A DNA stretch of 64,000 nt from Xenorhabdus doucetiae (GCF_000968195.1 NZ_FO704550.1:372001-436000); one strand, 5' to 3'. Shown: positions 1-9,970, numbered from the stretch's first letter. Numbers and translations are program-made. The notes: a model not told the origin generated them from the letters alone.

Positions 1-327
1 CCTCCTAATGCTGATTGGATATTACAATATCAACTTTCAGCTAATATCTACATGCAGGTTCCTGATAATGGTGGTGAGCTTGAGATATGGAATATTCAAC
101 CTAGTGCTCTAGAGTATGGGCGCCTGAAAGGAAAACGACATTACGGTATTAATCGTCACGATATGCCTTCGCCTGATTTAGTAATTAAACCAAAAATACG
201 TGATCTAATCATTTTAAATCCTCGTTTTATACATGCTGTTCGTCCAGTTAAAGAACAAGATCGTATAACTCTTAGTTCTTTCATTGGGGTCATATCTGAA
301 AATGATCCGTTAGTTTATTGGAGTTAA
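1..327 (+). CDS. 2OG-Fe(II) oxygenase family protein, C-terminal part (gene cut by the left edge)
   Basis: The reading frame is open from base 1, so only the last 108 residues are visible. They carry the end of a double-stranded beta-helix dioxygenase. In NPRFIHAVRP the His is the expected distal iron ligand, and in RITLSSFIG the Arg is the expected 2-oxoglutarate-binding residue. The proximal HxD motif must lie upstream of the window. Such enzymes use 2-oxoglutarate, O2 and Fe(II), usually to hydroxylate or desaturate small molecules or peptides. The stop is 3 bases before the next start, so it is co-transcribed with a cyclodipeptide synthase and probably modifies its product. The family call is fairly sure. 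The substrate is inferred from context only. Confidence 0.75.
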   Translation, partial: PPNADWILQYQLSANIYMQVPDNGGELEIWNIQPSALEYGRLKGKRHYGINRHDMPSPDLVIKPKIRDLIILNPRFIHAVRPVKEQDRITLSSFIGVISENDPLVYWS

Positions 328-330
328 TAA

Positions 331-1041
331 ATGTACAAAGTTTCATTACAAGCGCAAGGAAAATTTAAAGCGAATCATTATATGGATAAGACAGTACTTC
401 TATTGATCAGTGTAGGAAAAGAATATCATGAGGGAGAAAAATTTTCTGCAACAATAGATAAAATAAATCAATCAGGTTTCAGTAAATGCATAATTGCTGT
501 AGCAGATTCCTTACAACGACATAACTATAGTACTGGCACAGCACGTGATAATTACCACTACAGCTTGATGCGCGGAAATGAATGGATAAAGAATAATGCA
601 AAGAGTTTATCTAATTTAACAATACCTAATGAGATAATTCGCTGGGACGTATATCTTAAGCGTGAAGATTATAAGCATTATTATGATCGTATTCTAAATG
701 AGTATTACTCTAATGAAAATTATCGTGCATGCATAAATGAAACCATCAATGTATTTGCAGAAAGAAATAATCTTAAATATGGAACTCCAGAATACGAAGG
801 TGCTTTTTATCGATCACTTTTTTATATTCTTGAAGAATGTCCTATCATCATGCCAATGTGGGCAAATGATGGTATCGATTTCATCATTTATCCGAAATCA
901 ATGACTGCGGCAATGAGTAAAACCAGAGAGATTTTTGTTGAAGAGTCATATAATAAATACGCTAATTGGCTCTCTTTGAAATTTAAGAAAAAATCACAAT
1001 CTTCTATTGAGGCAGAGCAAAGGGAACTAATGAATGAGTGA
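331..1041 (+). CDS. tRNA-dependent cyclodipeptide synthase (CDPS)
   Basis: A 236-residue protein of CDPS size. These enzymes take two aminoacyl-tRNAs and form a cyclic dipeptide through a seryl-enzyme intermediate. By comparison with AlbC, the nucleophile is Ser27 in LLLISVGKEY (AlbC S37). Tyr165 and Glu169 in FYILEECPI match AlbC Y178 and E182, and Tyr187 in IIYPKS matches Y202. Lys30, Tyr187 and Pro188 at the subfamily-defining positions fit the XYP rather than the AlbC-like subfamily. The amino acids used cannot be read from sequence. It sits between an oxygenase gene (3-bp gap) and an MFS exporter (8-bp overlap), so the operon probably makes, modifies and exports a diketopiperazine. Confidence 0.85.
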   Translation: MYKVSLQAQGKFKANHYMDKTVLLLISVGKEYHEGEKFSATIDKINQSGFSKCIIAVADSLQRHNYSTGTARDNYHYSLMRGNEWIKNNAKSLSNLTIPNEIIRWDVYLKREDYKHYYDRILNEYYSNENYRACINETINVFAERNNLKYGTPEYEGAFYRSLFYILEECPIIMPMWANDGIDFIIYPKSMTAAMSKTREIFVEESYNKYANWLSLKFKKKSQSSIEAEQRELMNE

Positions 1042-2374
1042 ATCAGCAATTGAAATCCGAAAATATACCGGATTAATCGGAATATGTATTGCAAGTTTTC
1101 TTGGGTGTATAGATCTCACTGTTGTGAATACGATTATTCCTGCAATTGGGCGTGAATTTAATACCTCGTTAAGGGAAACACAGTGGATTACGTCTGTATT
1201 TATGATAGCGCTTTCCGCTTTTATGGTCCCTGTCGGGACACTGGCTGACAGCTTCGGGCGTAAAAAAATATTGATGTGGGGGTTAATGCTGTTTGGTGCA
1301 GCGTCATTATTTGTTGGTCTCGCAACTAACCTTGCCACGATCACTGTCTTTAGATTTATTCAAGGAATGGGCTGTGCCATTCTCTATACTGTTTCTGGTG
1401 CCATTATTTCCTATTTATTTGATAAAAATGATCAAGGAAAAGCGCTTGGAATTTTATTTGGTATTAATGGATTGGGTCTTGCAATAGGCCCTATTATTGG
1501 TGGATTATTTGCGGGTATTGTAGATTGGCGTTATGCTTTTTTGATAAATATTCCTTTTATCATAATTAGCTTTATTTTATGCATCTGGTCTATACCTGAA
1601 TATAAAGCAGAAAAAGTGAAAAAATTGGATGTGCTCGGTTGTCTTTTCCTGATTATTTTTCTAATGAGTCTGGTGAGTTATTTTTCCCTGGATGGAAATT
1701 CGCTACAACAATGGAGTCTGTTGGTGATTGCTGTGATAGCTCTGTTTATCTTTATACGGCATGAGTTGAAAACAGTAGAACCGATTGTTGAGTTCCATTT
1801 TTTCCGTAATATGCGTTTTGTTTCAGCACTATTTGCAACATTTTTTCTCGCTTTTTTCTATTGCATAGTTCTGTTGACATTACCTATATTTTTTGCAGGG
1901 CAATTGGAGAAAAATGATATTGAGATAGGTTTATTTTTGTTACCTGCTACAGTCATGTTTGCTTTAACCTCGCCTTGGGTAGGTAATCGCAGTGAAAAAT
2001 TAGGTCCTCCACGGATCATTTTGGTTGGCCTGCTATTGTTTGTAGCGGCTGCGGCTTTACTTGCTTTCGCATCAGCACAGGAAAATGCTTGGTGTTTTAT
2101 TATCCCGTTGCTGTTATTTGGCATGGGATGGGGCTTAATTCTTGGGCCATCAACATTAATTGCATTGGGGGCTTTACCTCAAGAGCAAGCGGCAGTTGCT
2201 ATGGGAACTTCATGGACTATTCATAATATGGGAGGCGCTTGTGGTATCGCTTTTGCTGTATTTTTATTAGCCCGATTTAATACATTAGCTCAAGGTTATC
2301 AAGCGCTAACATTATTTTTGGCAGGACTTGCATTAATCTTTACCTGCATCTGTTATTTTCTGAACCGGAAATAA
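1034..2374 (+). CDS. MFS exporter, DHA2 (EmrB/QacA-like) family
   Basis: A 446-residue inner-membrane protein made of hydrophobic helices. It opens with the DHA2-type signature FLGCIDLTVVNTIIPAI in the first helix and has the MFS loop motif LADSFGRKK between helices 2 and 3. GPIIGGLFAG matches the antiporter motif C of drug/H+ efflux pumps. The ATG at 1034 overlaps the end of the cyclodipeptide synthase gene by 8 bases and has AGGGAA upstream, which points to translational coupling. It probably exports the cyclodipeptide or its oxidised form and gives self-protection. The substrate is inferred from context. Confidence 0.8.
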   Translation: MSESAIEIRKYTGLIGICIASFLGCIDLTVVNTIIPAIGREFNTSLRETQWITSVFMIALSAFMVPVGTLADSFGRKKILMWGLMLFGAASLFVGLATNLATITVFRFIQGMGCAILYTVSGAIISYLFDKNDQGKALGILFGINGLGLAIGPIIGGLFAGIVDWRYAFLINIPFIIISFILCIWSIPEYKAEKVKKLDVLGCLFLIIFLMSLVSYFSLDGNSLQQWSLLVIAVIALFIFIRHELKTVEPIVEFHFFRNMRFVSALFATFFLAFFYCIVLLTLPIFFAGQLEKNDIEIGLFLLPATVMFALTSPWVGNRSEKLGPPRIILVGLLLFVAAAALLAFASAQENAWCFIIPLLLFGMGWGLILGPSTLIALGALPQEQAAVAMGTSWTIHNMGGACGIAFAVFLLARFNTLAQGYQALTLFLAGLALIFTCICYFLNRK

Positions 2375-2407
2375 TCTGCTATAAAAATAGCCAGCCATTA
2401 GATTATT

Positions 2408-2442
2408 GACAAAGTGCTGATCCTTTTATCCGGCACTTTGTC
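2408..2442. terminator. stem-loop between convergent MFS genes
   Basis: GACAAAGTGC at 2408-2417 pairs perfectly with GCACTTTGTC at 2433-2442 across a 15-base loop. It lies between two converging genes and probably ends transcription from both sides. The U-tract is weak, so efficiency is uncertain. Confidence 0.5.
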
Positions 2443-2454
2443 TTAAAGTCGTTT

Positions 2455-3660
2455 TCATTGACGTTCCTTACGCACCAGCCAATAACTCACCAATCCCCCC
2501 AAGACCACGGTAGCCATGATTAATGGCGTTTGTTCGGCAAGGTTGGATTCCAGCAAGGCACCAAAACAGAGATATCCTACAGGCACAGAGAGGAACCGTG
2601 TAGAAGAGAATAACGTCATGATCCTGCCAAACAAATTTTCTGGTACTTGACGTTGAATTAGCGTGATTTCAACGGGAGCAGAGAAACCAATGCACATGCC
2701 AATCGCGAAAAGCTGGAGGAACAAGGCATATTGTCCGTTAAATAGGCTCAGAGATATCAGGCATAACGTCAATAAGCTGTAGCCGACAATGATAATACGG
2801 TTACCAGAAAAATATTTGCCATAGATACCATAGAGTAACGCCGAGAGCGTTGTTCCTGCGCCAAAGCAGGTCATTGAAACACCGAGGCTTAAAACGGAAT
2901 TAAATTCTTGCTTATTCATGTAGGGTAAATAAACGATCAAAAACGGCGAGATAACAAAATTCACGACTGAACTGATAATCAGTACAGCGAAAAGTGTTTT
3001 TGCAGATTTAATGTATCTGAATGCTTCGAGGAAATAATGGTGTGGTAGGGCGGGCGCTTGAGTGACTTCATTAATATTGGCCACAAAATGTTTTTTCAGA
3101 ATCATGATTCCCAGTGCTACAACTAAAAAACTCACGGCATCGAAATAGAGGGCAGTGATCGTGCCAAGTGTGGCAATAAGCAGTGAGCCAACGGCTGGGC
3201 CAATCAGATCGCAAATATTTTCAATCGTACTGTTAATCCCATTGATCAACTCATGTTCACTTTTATGCTGTTTAATCTCTTTCGCCAAAATAATATCTTT
3301 TGCCAGGCGTCCAGGGGAATCCAAGATAGTGGAAAATATCAGTAAAACCGCCAACAAATAAAAGTGCAGGATATCCATCGAATAAAACAGCGGGATCAGC
3401 AACACGCTGAGGAAATTCACTAAATCAGATAACAGGGAAATACGGTATGCCCCGTATTTATCCACTAACTGAGCGCTAAAGAAAATGGAAAAGAGTAAGG
3501 GAAGGATTTTGGCGGACATCACGCCAGCAACCAAAAGTGGGCTGCCTGATATTTCCAGAATCAACCAGGGAATAGCAATTTCAGTGATGGCGTTTCCCAA
3601 AATAGAAACGCCATTGAATGCCAGTAACCCGCTAACCTGAAAAGGGATTCGTTTGGTCAT
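2455..3660 (-). CDS. MFS transporter, DHA3/EntS-like family
   Basis: A 401-residue protein of about 12 hydrophobic helices. The N-terminal stretch GLLAFNGVSILGNAITEIAI and the later RQVPENLFGRIMTL are typical of the MFS_3/EntS/MefA group, whose members export siderophores or macrolides. It lies 12 bases downstream of mscM on the same strand, so it may be read through from the rsgA-psd-mscM operon. It is not part of the E. coli operon and looks like a lineage-specific addition. It is an efflux protein of unknown substrate. Confidence 0.75.
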   Translation of the reverse strand: MTKRIPFQVSGLLAFNGVSILGNAITEIAIPWLILEISGSPLLVAGVMSAKILPLLFSIFFSAQLVDKYGAYRISLLSDLVNFLSVLLIPLFYSMDILHFYLLAVLLIFSTILDSPGRLAKDIILAKEIKQHKSEHELINGINSTIENICDLIGPAVGSLLIATLGTITALYFDAVSFLVVALGIMILKKHFVANINEVTQAPALPHHYFLEAFRYIKSAKTLFAVLIISSVVNFVISPFLIVYLPYMNKQEFNSVLSLGVSMTCFGAGTTLSALLYGIYGKYFSGNRIIIVGYSLLTLCLISLSLFNGQYALFLQLFAIGMCIGFSAPVEITLIQRQVPENLFGRIMTLFSSTRFLSVPVGYLCFGALLESNLAEQTPLIMATVVLGGLVSYWLVRKERQ

Positions 3661-3672
3661 GTTGGTATCAGG

Positions 3673-6600
3673 TTACAGTTCTCCCGGCCTGCGTGGGGGA
3701 TTACGCCCCGTATAATTAGTGGTTGCACTGCGGATCTCTTGCCCAAAAATATCAACACGCGCCTGAAATGGCGGGAATGGCAAGGTAATATCATGCTTGC
3801 GGAATTCCTGCAAAATGTGTTGATGGACTTCATGACGGGCAGGCATACGATGCCCCATCTCTGCGGCATAGGCACGTAGTTCATAAATCTGAATGCCTTG
3901 TTGCAAATCCACTAAATAGACTTCCGGCATCGGGTTATCAAGGATTAAAGGTGAACTTCTGGCGGCAGATATTAAGATGTCGGTCGCATTTGCTGAATCA
4001 ACATCCGCCGGCACCGGGATGGTCAGGACAATACGGGTAATGGTGTCAGACAGTGACCAGTTGATGAATTGCTCGGTAATAAAGGCTTTGTTGGGAACGA
4101 TAATCTCTTTTCTGTCCCAGTCAGACAGGGTGGTTGCCCGCGTGTTGATCTTGGTGATGCTGCCGGTCAGACCACGGATGGTCACGGTATCACCAATGCG
4201 GATCGGCTTTTCAAATAAGATGATCAGACCCGAAATAATATTGGTGAAAATTTCCTGTAAGCCAAAACCCAGCCCAACCCCCATTGCGGCAATTAGCCAT
4301 TGGAGTTTCGACCATTCAATCCCCACCAGAGAGAACCCCACCAAGCCGCCAATGAGCGTAATGCTGTATTTGGTCAGTGCTGTAATGGCGTAACCGGTTC
4401 CCGGTGTTAGCTCCAGATGCTGTAACAGGGCAAGCTCCAACAGGGCCGGTAAGTTACGGACCAGTTGTGTAGTAATGACAATCACCAAGATGGCAATTAA
4501 CACGGAACCCATGGTAATGGGCTGAACGCTATCCACACCGTTGATGGTTGTGCTAACGTCCCAAAGCCGGATATTTTCCAGGAAAGAGAAAGCGGAATGC
4601 AGCTCAGACCACAAGAGGATAAGTGAAACCAGTGCCGTCATGGTCAGGATTGAACGCACTAACCCTAACGACTGAGCACTGATGGCATCCAGATCGATGA
4701 CAGGCTCTTCAACCTCGATTGAACCTTCGACACTGCTATTGATATTGGCAGAATCTTCTTCACTTTTGGCACGCTGGGCCAATATTTCCGCCCGGCGTTG
4801 TTTTGCCCGCTCGAACGCAATTTTGCGGCGCTGGATCAGCATCCACCGGCGCACAATGTGGTAAATGACCAGCAAAAAGAACCAGATAGCAACTGAGGTT
4901 TCCAGACGACCCAAGAGCGCCTGTGAGGTTTGCAGATAACCCAGGATCGCAGCGAGTGCTGCCAGGATTGGGGCAGAAAGTAGTATCCACCAGAGCACAG
5001 AGCTGACGATATTTTCGCCGGAACCATGTTTGTCCATATAAAGTGGAATGCCGGCACGTTTCAGGCTGCTGGTGACCAGACTCAGCGAGATACACAGCAT
5101 AATGAAACACAGTCTGCCGAGGGTTGAGATAAAGCCTTGGTCTTTATAATGATTGAAAGTGATCAATGCCATCATCAGTGGCACGATCAGGAAAATGGAA
5201 AGACGGTAGAAACGCATCGCTCGTTTTATGCGCTCTTCCGGCCAGCGAAAATGGGCGATAAATAAGCCATTGGGATGGGCAAAGGCGGCACTGAGCATAA
5301 AGACCCACAGAACGGGCGTTGTTTCACGGACACCGTTGCCTATTGCGGTCGCTATCGGATACTGCCACGCATTTTGCAGCCCATAACCAATGGCTGACCA
5401 GAGCATGGGCAGCGGTAATGCTGCGATGACCGACCAAAAAACGGTACGTACAGTCAGAGAGAAATGATCTTGCGTCACTTTACCGATGCGATTGCTCGAA
5501 CGCTCAAGAAAAGCATGATACTGGCGGTGTGAACTAATACTAAAAATGACCAGTAGCAAAGTCCCCAGTAAATAGAGCAGGGTGTCTTGCTTGGTCAACA
5601 TGCCGTGGATTGCGGCACCCAATTGAGAGAACGTATCCAACGATAGCAGGCGCGTCAGATTTTGCACCATCTGGAGCGGATAATTGAGAGAGATGGGATT
5701 GACATCCGCAACCCAGAACAGATAGCGGTGAGTCGCATCCTGAACTTCTTTCAGGGCATCATTTAATTTGTTGGTGATGACCTTAAATTGTGTCTGTTCC
5801 AGTATCTCATTGTCATAGCCTGATAGCAGAGAATTTAATAGCTCTTTCCTCGTGCGGATCAGAGATTCGTAGACTTTCTTCTGTTCTGGCGTCAGAGTGT
5901 GATACGAAGGTAATATCTGTTCGAGGGGGCGTTGCAAGCGTTCCAGTATTTCCTCATATTTCAACCTTTCGACCCGCAGTTCGACAATATCCCGGTCAAT
6001 TTGCTGGGATTTTGACATATCAGGAATATGGGTGACCCGGGTTCTCAGGGCTTCGCCAAGGGCAGTGGAATCGTTGAGCCATTGTGCTTGTTCACGGATC
6101 GTATTCAGTGTTTGGAGAACAGACAAAATCTCGCTGTTGGCCTTGCGCTGTTTTGAACCAATGGCTTCCATTCTCTGGGCTTGCTGATTGAGCATTTGCG
6201 ATAATTGGCGGTTTTGCTGGAGTTCATCCTGCAAAAATTGGGGCAATTTTCCGCCACTTTGCTCTGCCAGCATTTCGGTATACTCCAGTGCAGATTCCGT
6301 TTTCTGCTGGCGTTGCGTATTTAGCTGGTTGCGTAATTGCTGGAGTTTAACATCCAGTCGTTGATAGCGTTTTTTGTATAACTCGGCGCGGATACGCGCA
6401 ATCTCTTGACGATTATTGGCAGAAAGTTGAGCCATCTCCAATTCATCGGCCACCGCCTTACGCGCGTTGACTTCTGCTTGTGCCAGCGTCAATTGTGCTT
6501 TAGCCAGCGGCGTGGAATGTGAGTCCAGTGACTGGAGTCGAGCTGTCGCCTCAGCCAGCAGACGCTTTGCCTCAGCTTGTTGTTGAGGCAATTGACCCAT

Positions 6601-7047
6601 GGAATCACTGATTTCCCGGAGCTTATTTTGTTCGTGCTGTAATTGGCGCCCCTGCTCCTGCAATTGGTTATTGGTCTGGATAATTTGCTGTTCTAAATTG
6701 CTGATCGTCTGATTGGCCGGAATGGGGGTAGCGACATTGTTTTCAGCAGGATTTTTTCCAGCAAGATCGTTTTCAGTAAGGATTTTCTGGCGTAGTTCTT
6801 TGATGATTTTCGGAAATTCATCAATAGATTGTTGATACTTCTGGGTACGCTCATTAGCGGATTTTGCTTCATTAACCCAATTTATTGCCCCTTGGAGTGC
6901 GTGTGTGATTTCAGAATCTTGTGAGCTTTTGTTGCCCCCAACCTGCTTTAACTCTTGTTTCAGTTGGTTTTCATCCAACGGCAACACAGAGGCAAAAGCC
7001 GGGCTCGTGATCAAGAGGCTGAGAAGTAAACTGATAATCAGGCGCAC
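3673..7047 (-). CDS. mscM: Miniconductance mechanosensitive channel MscM (YjeP)
   Basis: A 1124-residue MscS-superfamily channel of the large KefA/MscM type. It has a signal peptide (about residues 1-19, ending SPAFA), a long Gln/Glu-rich periplasmic coiled-coil region (about 60-400), many membrane helices, and a C-terminal MscS core. The core contains the pore-lining stretch AAMGVGLGFGLQEI followed by the beta domain GDTVTIRGLTGSI. Such channels release solutes on hypo-osmotic shock. The place 39 bases after psd matches E. coli psd-yjeP, which settles the name over MscK. Confidence 0.93.
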   Translation of the reverse strand: MRLIISLLLSLLITSPAFASVLPLDENQLKQELKQVGGNKSSQDSEITHALQGAINWVNEAKSANERTQKYQQSIDEFPKIIKELRQKILTENDLAGKNPAENNVATPIPANQTISNLEQQIIQTNNQLQEQGRQLQHEQNKLREISDSMGQLPQQQAEAKRLLAEATARLQSLDSHSTPLAKAQLTLAQAEVNARKAVADELEMAQLSANNRQEIARIRAELYKKRYQRLDVKLQQLRNQLNTQRQQKTESALEYTEMLAEQSGGKLPQFLQDELQQNRQLSQMLNQQAQRMEAIGSKQRKANSEILSVLQTLNTIREQAQWLNDSTALGEALRTRVTHIPDMSKSQQIDRDIVELRVERLKYEEILERLQRPLEQILPSYHTLTPEQKKVYESLIRTRKELLNSLLSGYDNEILEQTQFKVITNKLNDALKEVQDATHRYLFWVADVNPISLNYPLQMVQNLTRLLSLDTFSQLGAAIHGMLTKQDTLLYLLGTLLLVIFSISSHRQYHAFLERSSNRIGKVTQDHFSLTVRTVFWSVIAALPLPMLWSAIGYGLQNAWQYPIATAIGNGVRETTPVLWVFMLSAAFAHPNGLFIAHFRWPEERIKRAMRFYRLSIFLIVPLMMALITFNHYKDQGFISTLGRLCFIMLCISLSLVTSSLKRAGIPLYMDKHGSGENIVSSVLWWILLSAPILAALAAILGYLQTSQALLGRLETSVAIWFFLLVIYHIVRRWMLIQRRKIAFERAKQRRAEILAQRAKSEEDSANINSSVEGSIEVEEPVIDLDAISAQSLGLVRSILTMTALVSLILLWSELHSAFSFLENIRLWDVSTTINGVDSVQPITMGSVLIAILVIVITTQLVRNLPALLELALLQHLELTPGTGYAITALTKYSITLIGGLVGFSLVGIEWSKLQWLIAAMGVGLGFGLQEIFTNIISGLIILFEKPIRIGDTVTIRGLTGSITKINTRATTLSDWDRKEIIVPNKAFITEQFINWSLSDTITRIVLTIPVPADVDSANATDILISAARSSPLILDNPMPEVYLVDLQQGIQIYELRAYAAEMGHRMPARHEVHQHILQEFRKHDITLPFPPFQARVDIFGQEIRSATTNYTGRNPPRRPGEL

Positions 7048-7086
7048 AATAAGGGGCTCCTTGGTTCTAATTTGCTGACGATATCG

Positions 7087-8007
7087 TTAATTCATGGATT
7101 CATTGGTCATGGATTCATCGGTATTGACTGTGGGTTCTTCTGGGGTGACAGCTTGCGCCATCATGGCGCCCATACGGGTCGGTGAACCACTGTATAAGTT
7201 GTTGGTAAAATCAATCTGATTGGCAGCAAACAGGTTGATCACGGTTGAACCCAGCTTGAATCGCCCCATTTCCTCGCCTTTTTTCAGTGAGATAACGCCT
7301 TCCTGACCTTCAACCGGGTAAGTCCAGCGCTTGATGATGCCTTCACGAGGAGGAGTAACACAGCCACTCCAAACGGTTTCAATACTGCCAACAATGGTAG
7401 CACCAACCAGAATTTGTACCATTGGGCCGAATGCGGTCTCAAATAAACAGATGACACGTTCATTGCGTGCAAATAAGTTTGGCACATTGGCGGCCGTCAA
7501 TGGATTCACGGAAAACAGATCACCCGGAACGTAGATCATCTCTTTAAGCACGCCGTCACACGGCATATGGACACGATGATAATCCCTTGGCGACAGGTAA
7601 GTCGTGATAAATTGACCATCACGGAACTGTTCAGCCAGTTGATACTGCCCGGCCAGCAGGGCTTCTATCGTGTAGTAGTGGCCTTTGGCCTGAATAATCT
7701 GATCTTCGCGGATCGCCCCAAGCTGGCTTACCGTGCCGTCGGCCGGCAGAGCCAACTGATGGGCTTCATTGACGACAGGGCGAATGTCCTCTTTAAGCGG
7801 ACGGACAAAAAATTCATTGAATGTTGCATAAGCGGTAAATGAAGGATCTTTGGCTTCATTCATGTCCACTTTATAGACTTTGGCGAAAGCCTTGATGGCA
7901 AGCTGAGTCAACCATCCCGCTTTTTTATTGGCAAACCAACCCGCCAATTTTGTAATAGCTTGTTTTGGCAGTAAATATTGTAGACTGATTTTAAAATTAT
8001 CCAGCAC
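7087..8007 (-). CDS. psd: Phosphatidylserine decarboxylase proenzyme
   Basis: A 306-residue enzyme that turns phosphatidylserine into phosphatidylethanolamine at the inner membrane. It carries the LGST self-cleavage motif (in GRFKLGSTVINLF) that yields the pyruvoyl group, and the DYHRVHMP motif. A longer frame runs upstream, but family alignment begins at LDNFKISLQYLLPK. The start chosen is the GTG at 8005-8007 with AGAGG seven bases upstream. It stands between rsgA and mscM as in E. coli. The C-terminal tail past the LGST region is acidic and poorly conserved. Confidence 0.95.
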   Translation of the reverse strand: MLDNFKISLQYLLPKQAITKLAGWFANKKAGWLTQLAIKAFAKVYKVDMNEAKDPSFTAYATFNEFFVRPLKEDIRPVVNEAHQLALPADGTVSQLGAIREDQIIQAKGHYYTIEALLAGQYQLAEQFRDGQFITTYLSPRDYHRVHMPCDGVLKEMIYVPGDLFSVNPLTAANVPNLFARNERVICLFETAFGPMVQILVGATIVGSIETVWSGCVTPPREGIIKRWTYPVEGQEGVISLKKGEEMGRFKLGSTVINLFAANQIDFTNNLYSGSPTRMGAMMAQAVTPEEPTVNTDESMTNESMN

Positions 8008-8101
8008 GTCAACCTCTTGGATCTTTTCTTGGCAAATTGGACAAAAGTTGGCTATTGTACCTGCCATTATTTTGAATGTCAGGATATCGTTAATTATTGT
8101 C

Positions 8102-9160
8102 TTATTTTTGACCGCTTGTGAAATTTCGGCGAGGTTTAACCTGTGCCATACTTTCCAGAATCCGGTGGTAATTTTCGAAACGCTCTTCAGCAATGGTGCC
8201 TTGTTCCAGCGCTTCCCTTAAGGCACATCCGGGATCATCTTGATGCTTGCAGTCACGGAATTTGCATCCCCCCAGATATTCGCGGAATTCAACAAAACCT
8301 TGGGTAACCTGTTCTGGCGTGAGATGCCACAGCCCAAATTCACGCACCCCTGGAGAGTCGATCACATCGCCCCCCAGCGGGAAATGGTAAAGGCGTGAAG
8401 CGGTGGTGGTATGCTGGCCGAGACCTGAATTATCTGAAACATTGTTGACCAGAATATCGTCTTCATCGTCAGGCAGCAGGGTATTGAGCAGGCTGGATTT
8501 CCCGACACCGGATTGCCCGGCAAAGATACTGATTTTGTCAGCCAGCATCGCCGTCAGCTCAGGGATACCTTCGCCGGTATAGCTGGAGAGTTCCAGTACG
8601 CGATAGCCGATATGACGGTAGATATCCATTACCTCGTTGACCCATTCACGGCTTTCGGAATCCAACATATCAATTTTATTGAGGACGATTAACGGTTCAA
8701 TATTGAGCGTTTCACAGGCGACTAAATAGCGATCGATAATATTCAGCGAAAGTTCGGGCAAAATAGCGGAAACAATCACGATTTGGTTGATATTGGATGC
8801 AATGGGCTTGATGCCATCATAATAGTCAGGACGGGTAAGAACGGAAGTGCGTTCGTGAACCGCCTCTACGATCCCATTCACTTTGACATCAGACTGGCGT
8901 TGCAGTGCCGGGCGCCATACCACGCGATCGCCGGTGACCAATGAGCGTATTGTCCTGCGGATATTGCAACGCTGTATAGAAGCATCTGCGGCTTCAATAT
9001 CGGCATGTTGCCCGAACCGGCTGATCACCAATCCTTCCTGTGGCTCACCCAACTGGCTGTCATCCATTTCTGGCTTTTGGGCATCCGCGTTCTTCAGCCT
9101 GCGCTGGTGATTGGCCTGCACACGGCGTTGTTGCCCTTTGGAGAGTTTATTTTTAGCCAC
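8102..9160 (-). CDS. rsgA: Ribosome small-subunit biogenesis GTPase RsgA
   Basis: A 352-residue circularly permuted GTPase acting late in 30S subunit maturation. It has a basic N-terminal tail (MAKNKLSKGQQRRVQ), an OB fold, and G-motifs in permuted order: NKID (G4), the P-loop GQSGVGKSS (G1) and DSPG (G3). A C-terminal zinc-binding segment has Cys/His in GCKFRDCKHQDDPGC. Length and start match E. coli (350 residues). It is divergent from orn across 124 bp and heads the leftward rsgA-psd-mscM operon. Confidence 0.96.
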   Translation of the reverse strand: MAKNKLSKGQQRRVQANHQRRLKNADAQKPEMDDSQLGEPQEGLVISRFGQHADIEAADASIQRCNIRRTIRSLVTGDRVVWRPALQRQSDVKVNGIVEAVHERTSVLTRPDYYDGIKPIASNINQIVIVSAILPELSLNIIDRYLVACETLNIEPLIVLNKIDMLDSESREWVNEVMDIYRHIGYRVLELSSYTGEGIPELTAMLADKISIFAGQSGVGKSSLLNTLLPDDEDDILVNNVSDNSGLGQHTTTASRLYHFPLGGDVIDSPGVREFGLWHLTPEQVTQGFVEFREYLGGCKFRDCKHQDDPGCALREALEQGTIAEERFENYHRILESMAQVKPRRNFTSGQK

Positions 9161-9284
9161 CGAACCTCACTTATTTTTTCGTTTATCTTTCATCTATCTT
9201 GCTGATCATCGCTGTGAGTGATCAAAAACGCTATGATACCTCACAGAGACAGACTACCTCTTTTGAAGGAAACTAGGATATATC

Positions 9285-9830
9285 ATGTCAAAAAGTGAGA
9301 ACAATCTTATCTGGATAGATTTAGAGATGACGGGGTTAGATCCCGAGCGCGATCGCATAATTGAAATTGCGACTATTGTCACCGATTCGGAATTGAATAT
9401 CCTTGCAGAGGGCCCCGTGATTGCGGTTCATCAGTCGGATGAACAATTGGCGTTGATGGATGATTGGAATGTCCGCACGCATACCGCCAGTGGATTGGTG
9501 GAACGTGTAAAGCAGAGCCAGTGTGGTGATGCAGAAGCTGAAAAAGCCACTATTGCTTTTTTGGAACAGTGGGTGCCGGCAGGAAAATCCCCAATTTGTG
9601 GCAATAGCGTGGGGCAGGATCGCCGTTTTCTGTTCCGTTATATGCCAGAGTTAGAAAAGTATTTTCACTATCGTTACTTGGATGTCAGTACGCTCAAGGA
9701 GTTGGCGCGTCGTTGGAAGCCTGAGATGTTATCAGGGTTCAGCAAGAAAAATACCCATCAGGCATTGGATGACATTCGGGAATCGATTGCTGAATTGGTC
9801 TATTACCGTGAGCACTTTATCCAGAAATAA
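9285..9830 (+). CDS. orn: Oligoribonuclease
   Basis: A 181-residue DEDDh 3'-5' exonuclease that finishes RNA decay by degrading short oligonucleotides such as pGpG. Exo motifs are visible: WIDLEMTGLD (D and E ligands), a mid-protein GNSVGQDRRF, and HQALDDIRES with the last His and Asp. Length equals the E. coli protein. AAGGA lies just upstream of the ATG. It is followed by tRNA-Gly, as in E. coli. Confidence 0.97.
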   Translation: MSKSENNLIWIDLEMTGLDPERDRIIEIATIVTDSELNILAEGPVIAVHQSDEQLALMDDWNVRTHTASGLVERVKQSQCGDAEAEKATIAFLEQWVPAGKSPICGNSVGQDRRFLFRYMPELEKYFHYRYLDVSTLKELARRWKPEMLSGFSKKNTHQALDDIRESIAELVYYREHFIQK

Positions 9831-9970
9831 ATATAAATAGCCCAAAAATAAGGTGCGGTACTGAGTACAAAAATGTACGTAAATTAATCTCTGAGTTGGT
9901 GGTTAAGCGGATAATTTGTCGATTTAATCATCAATCAGAGAGAAAACCCGATTTTTTGCTTTTGGGGGAC

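Noticed and set aside
7087..8193. The longest frame for psd, starting at 8193
   Set aside because: The extra 62 residues have no family support and extend into rsgA. The GTG at 8007 has a good ribosome site and matches the homologues.
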